NCBI GenBank assembly: GCA_050789255.1
Contig: JBOZRQ010000049.1
Span: 186,001-250,000, forward strand
Source of the DNA: JBOZRQ01 sp050789255
GTDB taxonomy: Bacteria; Bacillota; Sulfobacillia; Symbiobacteriales; Symbiobacteriaceae
Length of the DNA: 64,000 nucleotides
Direction: 5' to 3'
Position numbers and translations under genes: made by a program. The notes beneath the pieces were generated by a model, which saw only the letters and a program-made list of their open reading frames with translations, ran no database searches and had not been told where the DNA came from. Below are positions 16,410 to 23,656 of this stretch, piece after piece. Every line of letters starts with the position of its first letter. Position 1 is the stretch's first letter.

Positions 16410-18379
16410 GACGCCCCCTCCGACATGACCGCTTTTAGCCTTTTCAAGGTCAAGGGCTGGCTGGCAGCCGCCTCGTGCAAACGTCGGAGCAGCCCCTTCG
16501 TCGCTTCCATCCCTCCGGCACGGTAAAACTGCCGCAGTTGGTCCAGCGCCTCCAGGTGAGCCGTTTCCCACCGGGGAACGCCCAAGAAGGCCGCCTGCCC
16601 CCGCACTCGCCCCACTTCCCCCTCGATCAGCTCCAGGGCAAAGACCCACAGCACTGACTGGGCCAGGGATTCCTCGGCGTTCCGGGGCTCGCCCCACCAG
16701 GCGTGGAACAGTTGCTTTTGGAGGCTCCACGGGCTTGCCATTTCTGAAACGCCCGTTGTGAAGAGAACGGCGCCCCGGAATCCGAAGGCAGACTGCCACA
16801 AATACTGGAGCTGCCGACCGTGCCAGTAGCTCTCGGGCACCTCCATCACCGCGAGCGGGTCAGGGATGGGCCATAGTCCCTCGTAGAAGGTCATGTGGGC
16901 CTGCACGGGCCCCGGATCATCCGTCCGAAATACACCCAGGGAGCTCGCCCCGGGCGTGCTGATGATCCAGGCCGCAGTCACCGGAGCCTGCCCTGTGGCG
17001 TTCGTAATCACAGGCCGGTCGCCTGCTCCCAGCACCTGGAGGGTAAACGCGGCGGGCGGATGTTCCACCGCATAATCCACCAGCCGTTTCCCACAGGTCC
17101 CCTTGCAGTGTTCTGTCGGCTGACTTAGCCGGTAGCCCCCCGGCAGGGGATACCAGCCGTAGTTGGAAGGCAGCAGCACACTCTGCTCCGAGATGTGCGC
17201 CCCAAGCCACATCGTATAGAGCCGGGCATATGGCCGCCACTGCCAGACCACGCCGCTGTAATGGATCGTATAGTCTCCCGGTCGGCTGCCTGTGTTCAGG
17301 GTCAGCCAATCGCCGTCACGGCTGAAGGTGACTGGCTGACCGTCCGGGCCTGAGACCGCTGCCACGTCAAAGACGCTGCGCAGGGTGAAGGCCGCTGTGT
17401 CCCGCACCTTGTCGAGGTGGACCACCGCCTTCGCCTTCAGGCTGTGCGTCTTGGGAGACAGCTGAAGACTCACGTTGTACCCAGTCACAGCCGGGTTTGG
17501 AGCAGCCGGTTCCCTTACCGGACCGCTGTACGCCGCCAGTTCCGTTTGGTAGTTATCCATGCGGTTTGACCAAATGCCTGACGATAGCATCACGACCGCC
17601 ACCGCCAGTGTGGTTCCCGATATGCCGGTAGCCAGAGCGGGCCAGCCCCCCGGCCGGCGCCCGCGGCGCGCCAGGACCCAGACCGTCCAGGCAGAGCCCG
17701 CGACCCCACAGCCGATCAGAAAGAGACGGTTCAACAGCAACAGAGCGCCGTCGGGAAAGTGCCCGAAGGGCGAGAAGGCAAAGTAGTTGCTCAGCGTCCA
17801 ATCGAAGACGGTCGGCGGGTTGATCCGAGCCATGTCGGCGACGATCTCGAAGAGGAAGGGCATGCCCCCGGTAACGGCCAGCAGGACGGCCAGCAGGTGC
17901 GGGGCAAACCCCCTCGGGAAGAGCCTTCCCAGGGTCCAGCCCACGGCACTGGAAAAGAGCACCCCGACCGGCATGGTGACGCACCAGACCCAAAGTGCCA
18001 GCGGATGCAACCGGAGCCCGCCCTGGTGAACGCCCATCAGCGCTGCGAATAGTACCAACAGTGTCCCTGCGGCCAGCCACGGTACGCACAGGGCAAGCAG
18101 CCGCCCAACCACCCAGTCGACGGGCCGGTATGGTAGGGCCTCCAGACTCTCGTTCAGGCTTGCCCGATGGTCGCCCTGCGCCGCACCGGCGGCTGCCAGC
18201 ATCAGCCCGAGGAAAAACATCGGCAGCACCAGACCCGGCCCGGAGCCGGTACCCATCAGGTTGATCAGCCCCATGCCGCCTGCGAGCTTCACCAAGGCTA
18301 GCGTCAGTATTGTCGTCACCCAAATCGCCCAGTCGCGCAGGGCCAGTCGCACATGTGCACGATAGACGGCGCCGATCAC
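16406..18379 (-). CDS. ABC-2 permease fused to a degenerate M1-aminopeptidase-like domain
   Basis: Residues 1 to about 310 hold six or more membrane helices of ABC-2 type (WVTTILTLALVKLAGGMGLI, VLPMFFLGLMLAAAGA). The remaining 350 residues resemble M1 peptidases: a beta-rich start (YNVSLQLSPKTHSLKAKAVV), LLPSNYGWYPLPG, and at the zinc site QKQLFHAWWGEPRNAEESLA. M1 enzymes have HExxHxW about 18 residues before a Glu; here HE is missing and only the second His remains, so catalysis is unlikely. GTG 18379 overlaps the ATPase stop (GTGA). The fold assignment is a judgement from motifs. Confidence 0.75.
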   Translation of the reverse strand: MIGAVYRAHVRLALRDWAIWVTTILTLALVKLAGGMGLINLMGTGSGPGLVLPMFFLGLMLAAAGAAQGDHRASLNESLEALPYRPVDWVVGRLLALCVPWLAAGTLLVLFAALMGVHQGGLRLHPLALWVWCVTMPVGVLFSSAVGWTLGRLFPRGFAPHLLAVLLAVTGGMPFLFEIVADMARINPPTVFDWTLSNYFAFSPFGHFPDGALLLLNRLFLIGCGVAGSAWTVWVLARRGRRPGGWPALATGISGTTLAVAVVMLSSGIWSNRMDNYQTELAAYSGPVREPAAPNPAVTGYNVSLQLSPKTHSLKAKAVVHLDKVRDTAAFTLRSVFDVAAVSGPDGQPVTFSRDGDWLTLNTGSRPGDYTIHYSGVVWQWRPYARLYTMWLGAHISEQSVLLPSNYGWYPLPGGYRLSQPTEHCKGTCGKRLVDYAVEHPPAAFTLQVLGAGDRPVITNATGQAPVTAAWIISTPGASSLGVFRTDDPGPVQAHMTFYEGLWPIPDPLAVMEVPESYWHGRQLQYLWQSAFGFRGAVLFTTGVSEMASPWSLQKQLFHAWWGEPRNAEESLAQSVLWVFALELIEGEVGRVRGQAAFLGVPRWETAHLEALDQLRQFYRAGGMEATKGLLRRLHEAAASQPLTLKRLKAVMSEGAS

Positions 18380-19248
18380 GCTGGCACCTCCCCCATCAGG
18401 AAGAGATAGCCGTCTTGCAGGGTCGGCTCCACCGATACGCCAGACCCAAAGGGATTCTCGGCCGCCAGGACGCGCAGCGACATCTGTTCCCCTGCCCGCC
18501 GGGCGCTCACAATCTGCAGGGTGCTGCGGACCCGGTCGTATTCGGGCAGGTCCAGATCCAGGAGCCATGTGCTGCCCGAAGCAAGTTGTGCCAGCCCTTC
18601 GGGGGCGCCGGCATAGGCAATTTGGCCGCCCCGCAGGACCACCAGGGAGCTGCAGGCGTCTTCCACATCCGTCACGATATGGGTCGAAAACAGCACGGTG
18701 CGGTCGCGGGACAGGTCGGCCAGCAGGTTCCGGAAGCGCAGGCGCTCCTCGGGGTCGAGCCCAACCGTGGGTTCATCTACAATAATCAGCTCAGGACTGC
18801 CGATCAAAGCTTGTGCGATGCCGAGCCGCCTCTTCATGCCGCCGGACAGGCTGCCGATCCGCTTGACCGCCTGCTCACCCAGGTTTACCCGTTCAAGCGC
18901 CTGGTCCGCCTGGCGCCGCAGTTCCGCGCCGCGCAGCCCCTTCAGACCCCCGACCAGCTCCAGGTACTCCCGCCCGGTCAGGCGGAGATAGAACCCCGCC
19001 TCCTGCGGGAGGTAGCCCAACCGTTGCCGAACCGCCTGGGGCTCCGTCCGGACGTCCAGGTCGCCAACTCGGATGCTGCCCCCATCGGGCTCCATCAAGG
19101 TCGCAAGAATGCGCATAAGCGTGCTCTTTCCGGCACCATTGGGCCCCAGGAGGCCGCACATGCCCGGTCCAATCGTGAGGGTTACGTCACGGAGTGCGAC
19201 GACTCCCCCCGGGAAGGTCTTTGTCAAGCCGCAAATGGTGATCTCCAC
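18376..19248 (-). CDS. ABC transporter ATPase, first permease partner
   Basis: A complete 290-residue ATPase: Walker A GPNGAGKST, signature LSGGMKRRLGIAQAL, Walker B LIIVDEPTVGLDPEE, and H-loop LFSTHIVTD. The C-terminal 80 residues are an accessory domain (YDRVRSTLQIVSARRAGEQM). GTG 19248 sits behind CGAGGTGACC, inside the end of the second ATPase gene (62-nt overlap). Both ATPases and the permeases form one block, so this subunit most likely powers them. Confidence 0.92.
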   Translation of the reverse strand: MEITICGLTKTFPGGVVALRDVTLTIGPGMCGLLGPNGAGKSTLMRILATLMEPDGGSIRVGDLDVRTEPQAVRQRLGYLPQEAGFYLRLTGREYLELVGGLKGLRGAELRRQADQALERVNLGEQAVKRIGSLSGGMKRRLGIAQALIGSPELIIVDEPTVGLDPEERLRFRNLLADLSRDRTVLFSTHIVTDVEDACSSLVVLRGGQIAYAGAPEGLAQLASGSTWLLDLDLPEYDRVRSTLQIVSARRAGEQMSLRVLAAENPFGSGVSVEPTLQDGYLFLMGEVPA

Positions 19249-19912
19249 CGTCGGTCACCTCGTAAGAGTTGCAAAACGTAGATGTCAGGCGGCCGCCGCT
19301 AAGCCTCAGCACTCCGGTAGCAATGTCGACCGCCTCTTCGGGGATGTTGGTCGCAAGGAGTACAATGCGGTCCCGAGCCAGGTCCTGAAGGAGGTTGCGG
19401 AAGCGCACCCGCTCCTCGGGGTCCAGGCCAGGGGTTGGCTCGTCGAGCAGGAGCACGTCCGGGTCGTTGAGCAGGGCCTGGGCCAGGGCGAGGCGTGAGC
19501 GAAGGCCCGTGGAAAGGCTCGCAATGGGGCGGTCAGCATGCTCTGACACCTCTACGAGGTCCATGACCTCCTGGGCCCGACCCGCCTGGTTGGAGGCCCG
19601 AATGCCCTTCAGACCGGCAAAGTAGAGCAGAAAGGCACGGGGGGTCAGATCGCCGTACTCGAGCGGCTCCTGCGGCATATACCCGACGTGCCAGCGGTAT
19701 CGGCCCGCCAGCGCATAGGCGTCCCGGCCGTTCCAGAGAAGGCGCCCGCTCTGCGGACGCAGCACACCGGCAGCACAGGCCAGCAGGGCGCTCTTCCCGG
19801 CGCCGTTGGAGCCCAGCACCGCCCACAGGCCGATCCCGAGCCGCACGCACAAGTCTTTTAGTACCGGGGTCCCGCCATAGCCGCAGGTCACCCCGTCATA
19901 GGTCAGCCACAT
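19187..19912 (-). CDS. ABC transporter ATPase with atypical signature
   Basis: A 241-residue ATPase with Walker A GSNGAGKSALL, Walker B VLLLDEPTPGLDPEE and a signature reading LSTGLRSRLALAQAL, where the usual LSGG is LSTG. The H-loop position reads LLATNIPEEAVD, lacking the usual His. This subunit may be the catalytically weak partner of an asymmetric pair. ATG 19912 follows GGGGGTGATGG and its first bases overlap nothing; the upstream membrane gene ends 5 nt away. Confidence 0.88.
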   Translation of the reverse strand: MWLTYDGVTCGYGGTPVLKDLCVRLGIGLWAVLGSNGAGKSALLACAAGVLRPQSGRLLWNGRDAYALAGRYRWHVGYMPQEPLEYGDLTPRAFLLYFAGLKGIRASNQAGRAQEVMDLVEVSEHADRPIASLSTGLRSRLALAQALLNDPDVLLLDEPTPGLDPEERVRFRNLLQDLARDRIVLLATNIPEEAVDIATGVLRLSGGRLTSTFCNSYEVTDGGDHHLRLDKDLPGGSRRTP

Positions 19913-19916
19913 ACCA

Positions 19917-20738
19917 TCACCCCCTGAGGCCGTTGCCAAGCCGGGCGCCCGCCCGCAGGCCGATCACCGTGAGCAGGCACCCGACCGCCGCCAGTGCGAC
20001 GGCGAGCATAAACGCAGAGTCGCCCAAGGGGAGCTCGAAGCCTGAATGTACCCCCAAGATCGCGGCGCCCAGCCACAAGGTGAGCGCGCCGATCAGGGCG
20101 GCCCGAGGCCCAGCCCAATAGGTGAGACAAAGGGTCACCCCGCCGGAGAAGATGGATGCTCCGGCCCACGCTGCCAACATGGGCAGCGCCTGGCCGGACC
20201 AGCCTTCGAGGACCAGGGCAGCCAGTCCGCCCAGCCCAAGGACCCAACCGACCACCAGCAGCAGCCGGCTGAGGATCAAGGCTGAGGGATGGACCGCGCA
20301 GCTCAACTCAAGGGCACGACTGCCGGCCCCGGAAGCCCGGAATGCGTGGGCCACCCCGGCACTGACCAGCGGCGGAGCCAACAGAACGAGGGGAAGGCCC
20401 TGCCCGCCCAGATAGGGAGCGATCAGCAGTCCCACCGCCGTGACCAGGGTGGTTGCCGCCCACCATGGCCAGCGCAGCATTCGTGCGGAAGCCCACAGGT
20501 GCGACATGTACCCCCATAGGCTCCACGGCTCAAGCCCGCCCTCACGAAAACGACGGCGCGGCGCCGACGGCACATAAGCCCGGAGCTGGCCGATCAACGC
20601 CTCTGTGGCGGGCGGAGGCGGACTGGGCACGGTGTAGCTGTCGAGCCACTCCGTCAGTGCGGACAGCCCAGCCGGGTCGACGGACTCATCCAGGTCACGG
20701 GCCAGTTCATTGATGGCCACCTTGCTGGGCTTACGCAT
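19917..20738 (-). CDS. Membrane protein, possible anti-sigma factor of the ECF operon
   Basis: A 273-residue protein: about 95 soluble N-terminal residues (VAINELARDLDESVDPAGLS) then six predicted helices (WAATTLVTAVGLLIAPYLGG and later). It follows the ECF sigma gene with an 8-nt overlap, the usual place of an anti-sigma factor, and its cytoplasmic N-terminus would fit. No ZAS zinc motif is seen, so this role is inference. It could instead be a permease-like subunit. Confidence 0.65.
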   Translation of the reverse strand: MRKPSKVAINELARDLDESVDPAGLSALTEWLDSYTVPSPPPPATEALIGQLRAYVPSAPRRRFREGGLEPWSLWGYMSHLWASARMLRWPWWAATTLVTAVGLLIAPYLGGQGLPLVLLAPPLVSAGVAHAFRASGAGSRALELSCAVHPSALILSRLLLVVGWVLGLGGLAALVLEGWSGQALPMLAAWAGASIFSGGVTLCLTYWAGPRAALIGALTLWLGAAILGVHSGFELPLGDSAFMLAVALAAVGCLLTVIGLRAGARLGNGLRG

Positions 20739-21279
20739 GCTCCGCCCTCCCCCTTTCCTCCATGATTAGCCGGAGTCGCTTGACGGCGGTTGACAGCCGG
20801 GACTTTACCGTCCCGGCGGGAATCCCCAGGATCCGGGCTACATCGTCGACCTTCAGGTCGTGGTAGTAGCGGAGCACAAGCACGGAACGGTGCAGTTCGT
20901 CGAGTTGGGCGAGGGCCGCAATGACGGAGAGCCGCTCGGTCTGGCGCTCCATCAGGTCGATCGGGGCCGACTGGTGCTCAGCGGCACCTGCAGCGTCGGG
21001 AACCACCAGCCTCTGGTAGGCGCCCTGCCGCCAATTGCGGTACAAGTTGTGAGCAACGGTGTAGAGCCAGGGGGTGAAGGGCTCCGGGTAGCGGTAGTGA
21101 TGAATCCGGGTACACAATCGGATAAAGCACTCCTGTGCGAGGTCATCTGCCGTATGTCGGCTGCCGGACAGCCGGTGCAGAAAGGCGAAGACGGCGCCGT
21201 GGTGGCGGTGTACCAACGCCTCCAGGGCGGCCTCATTCCCTTCCTTCAGCTGGCGGCAGAGCTCCTCGTCCCGAATCAC
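20731..21279 (-). CDS. ECF-family RNA polymerase sigma factor
   Basis: A sigma-70 group IV protein of about 182 residues. Region 2 is EALVHRHHGAVFAFLHRLSG with SRHTADDLAQECFIRL; the region 2.4 area is PWLYTVAHNLYRNWRQ. Region 4 is LDELHRSVLVLRYYHDLKVD with the helix-turn-helix VARILGIPAGTVKSRL. GTG 21279 sits 8 nt after AGGAGG; two more starts lie just upstream. It heads the five downstream membrane and ABC genes and probably controls them; its own promoter lies in 21280-21371, where no confident -35/-10 pair was assigned. Confidence 0.93.
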   Translation of the reverse strand: MIRDEELCRQLKEGNEAALEALVHRHHGAVFAFLHRLSGSRHTADDLAQECFIRLCTRIHHYRYPEPFTPWLYTVAHNLYRNWRQGAYQRLVVPDAAGAAEHQSAPIDLMERQTERLSVIAALAQLDELHRSVLVLRYYHDLKVDDVARILGIPAGTVKSRLSTAVKRLRLIMEERGRAEHA

Positions 21280-21371
21280 CCTCATCACCTCCTACCTGTA
21301 CTACAGTCGTGGTTGCCAAAACGTTCACGGTGCTACTAATTTATACATTACTCTACCGCCACAGCGAATGC

Positions 21372-21411
21372 AAAAAGCCCCCGAACCTGTGTTGGCCACA
21401 GGATCGGGGGC
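21372..21411 (-). terminator. Intrinsic terminator of the 92-residue gene
   Basis: Fifteen-bp stem with one mismatch (GCCCCCGATCCTGTG and CACAGGTTCGGGGGC on the minus strand) followed by TTTTTGCAT, 15 nt after the stop at 21426. Confidence 0.9.
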
Positions 21412-21425
21412 ATGTGCAGTCAAGG

Positions 21426-21704
21426 TTACTCGGGCGCTTCAGAGGTGCCTGGGCGCCGGCTGTTCCCGCCGGACTTCTTCACGTCCTGGCCGATGCGCAG
21501 CTCGGTGGAGTGAGCCCGGTGCTGTCCCGGCGGTGCGTTGTGGGGCTGCGGCTGCTTCCAGGCCGGAACCGTGCCCGTGATCTCTGCCGTGTGATGGTCA
21601 GGCCCCGGCTCGTCACTGAGGTTGGCGCGATATGCCTCCTCCCCGAGGTCCGCGGCGGTGGCACCTAGCTTTGGCTGATGGATGTCGTCGACACGTCGTG
21701 GCAT
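21426..21704 (-). CDS. Small hydrophilic hypothetical protein, 92 aa
   Basis: No family recognised. The protein is rich in Pro, His, Gln and charged residues (AEITGTVPAWKQPQPHNAPP), has no membrane segment, and is probably unstructured. ATG 21704 follows AGGAGGGG with good spacing, and a strong terminator closes it, so I take it as a real gene. It is transcribed divergently from the response-regulator gene. Confidence 0.6.
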   Translation of the reverse strand: MPRRVDDIHQPKLGATAADLGEEAYRANLSDEPGPDHHTAEITGTVPAWKQPQPHNAPPGQHRAHSTELRIGQDVKKSGGNSRRPGTSEAPE

Positions 21705-21721
21705 GCGCAAGATCCCCTCCT

Positions 21722-21736
21722 GTGCACAGTGTGCAC
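21722..21736. promoter_or_regulatory. GTGCAC repeat pair in divergent promoter region
   Basis: Two copies of the self-complementary GTGCAC separated by AGT lie between the divergent starts at 21704 and 21822. They could be a regulator site; the binding protein is unknown. Confidence 0.35.
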
Positions 21737-21821
21737 GGTGTCGGCCGATGCTATGTCACCCTTGCTGAAACAGGTAAGCGCCTTTGCATGGCGAAATGGC
21801 AATGTCGGAGGAGGGCGTGCC

Positions 21822-22535
21822 GTGTCTTACCAGATCATGATTGTTGAAGACGATGCCAAGATCGCCGGCGCCATCCATGCGTATCTGACGCGCTACGGAT
21901 ACCGGCCTGTGCTGCTGACCGACTTCGAGAACATCCTGGCGGAGTTCCAGCGGCTGCAGCCCGACCTGGTCCTCCTGGATGTCAACCTGCCCTACCTTGA
22001 CGGATTTCATATCTGCCGGCAGATCCGGCGGAGTTCGTCTGTGCCCGTTCTTTTCGTCACTGCACGCGCAGGGGACATGGAGCAGGTGATCGGCATTGAG
22101 AGCGGCGGCGATGACTACATCACCAAGCCGTTCCATCTGGATGTGCTCCATGCCAAGATCAAGGCGATCCTCCGCCGGACCTACGGGGAGTATGCCAAAC
22201 AGGACGCGGGCCGCGCCCAGACCCACGCGGGCGATCTCTACCTGGACCTCGCCGCCGGCGAGATGCACTTTGCCGGGCTGAGCCAGGCGCTCACCCGGAC
22301 GGAGCTAAAGCTGCTCGACCTCCTGATCCAGCGTGCGGACCGGATCGTGTCGCGCGAAGAGTGCCTGGAGGCGCTCTGGGATGACCGCAGCTTCGTCGAT
22401 GACAACACGCTCACGGTGAACGTGAACCGCCTGCGGACCAAGCTCGACGCCTGGGGGCTGAAGGATGCGGTCGAGACACGTCGCGGCATCGGATACCAGT
22501 TGATCTCCGAGCGCCTCAAGGGGGGCCGGCCATGA
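21822..22535 (+). CDS. OmpR-family response regulator, Bce/YvcP-like
   Basis: Residues 1-120 form a receiver domain with IMIVEDDAKI acidic residues, phospho-acceptor in DLVLLDVNLPYLDG and Lys in DYITKPFHLDVL. Residues about 140-237 are a winged helix (LTRTELKLLDLLIQRADRIV, DDNTLTVNVNRLRTKL). GTG 21822 follows GGAGGAGGGCGTGCC. The gene overlaps the sensor kinase by ATGA, so both are translated together. Such pairs usually sense antimicrobial peptides through a BceAB-type ABC exporter, but no such exporter follows here. Confidence 0.93.
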   Translation: MSYQIMIVEDDAKIAGAIHAYLTRYGYRPVLLTDFENILAEFQRLQPDLVLLDVNLPYLDGFHICRQIRRSSSVPVLFVTARAGDMEQVIGIESGGDDYITKPFHLDVLHAKIKAILRRTYGEYAKQDAGRAQTHAGDLYLDLAAGEMHFAGLSQALTRTELKLLDLLIQRADRIVSREECLEALWDDRSFVDDNTLTVNVNRLRTKLDAWGLKDAVETRRGIGYQLISERLKGGRP

Positions 22536-23581
22536 TCCGGCGCTTCCTCCAGGACCGGCTTGGGCTGGTCGCCGCCTTCTACATCAACACCGCCCTGATC
22601 CTGCTGCTGGCAGGTCTCGGGCTCTGGTACGAGGGCGCCGCCCCCGGAATGCTGCGGTCCAATCTTTGGTATGGAGCGCTCCTGGCTACGGTGGTCTTGG
22701 CGCTATACCTGAGCTTGGACTACATGCGTTGGCTGCCGTTCGCGCGGCAGTGCCAGACCCTGCTGCGCTCCTACGCCGGGCTGCCTAGCCTGGCCAACCT
22801 GCCCAGCGGCAACACCCTGGAGCAGAAAGAGTTCCAGGCGTTGCTCGGCAAGTTGTACGCCCAGTCCATCTCGGAGATCGCCCGCTACCAGGATGCGCAC
22901 CGCCGCCACCTGGCGTTCATGAACCTCTGGGTGCATCAAATGAAGACGCCGGTCTCGGCGATCAGCCTGATGAGCCAGCAGGGGGCTGAGGCCACCCCCG
23001 AGGAGCTTCGGGCCGCCCTGGCCAGTGTAGACGAGGAGACCGTCAAGCTGGCCGATGGCCTCGACCTGGTGCTGAACATGGCCCGGCTGCAGGATTTCGC
23101 CCTCGACTACCAGATCCGCCGCACCGACCTGCTCACCCTGGTGCTCCAGGTGATCAACGGCCGGAAGAAGCAGTTCATATGGCTCTCGATCTTCCCCGAG
23201 GTCGAGGCAGAAGAGGGCGACTGGACGGTCCTGACCGATGAGAAGTGGAATCGGTTCGTGATCGACCAGGTGATCTCCAATGCCCTCAAGTATGCCTCTC
23301 AGGCTGGGCGCCCCGGCCAGAAGCTAAAGGTCTCGCTGCGTCGGCACGCCGACCGCTTCGCCCTCACGATCGCCGACCAGGGACCTGGCATCCCCCCGGA
23401 GGATCTGCCCCGCATTTTCGACCCGTTCTTCACCGGGGAGAACGGGCGCCGTTACGCACAGGCGACCGGGGTTGGGCTTTACCTGGTCCGCCAGGTCCTC
23501 GACCAGCTCGGCCACGAAGTGCAGGTGGAGTCCGAGCCCGGCCACGGCACAACGGTAACGCTTTCGTACGCACGCAGTTGA
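22532..23581 (+). CDS. Intramembrane-sensing histidine kinase, BceS-like
   Basis: A 349-residue kinase with two N-terminal helices (FYINTALILLLAGLGLWYEG and LWYGALLATVVLALYLSLDY) and almost no external loop. This matches intramembrane-sensing kinases. The H-box is NLWVHQMKTPVSAISLM, the N-box VISNALKYA, then IADQGPGIPPEDLPRIF and ATGVGLYLVRQVLDQL. It partners the response regulator directly upstream. Confidence 0.93.
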   Translation: MIRRFLQDRLGLVAAFYINTALILLLAGLGLWYEGAAPGMLRSNLWYGALLATVVLALYLSLDYMRWLPFARQCQTLLRSYAGLPSLANLPSGNTLEQKEFQALLGKLYAQSISEIARYQDAHRRHLAFMNLWVHQMKTPVSAISLMSQQGAEATPEELRAALASVDEETVKLADGLDLVLNMARLQDFALDYQIRRTDLLTLVLQVINGRKKQFIWLSIFPEVEAEEGDWTVLTDEKWNRFVIDQVISNALKYASQAGRPGQKLKVSLRRHADRFALTIADQGPGIPPEDLPRIFDPFFTGENGRRYAQATGVGLYLVRQVLDQLGHEVQVESEPGHGTTVTLSYARS

Positions 23582-23656
23582 CCGTTTGCAGGATTCAGTC
23601 AATATCTCCAGAAATACTACTCGACCCGAATAATTAACGGGATGAGGTGTTGATCC

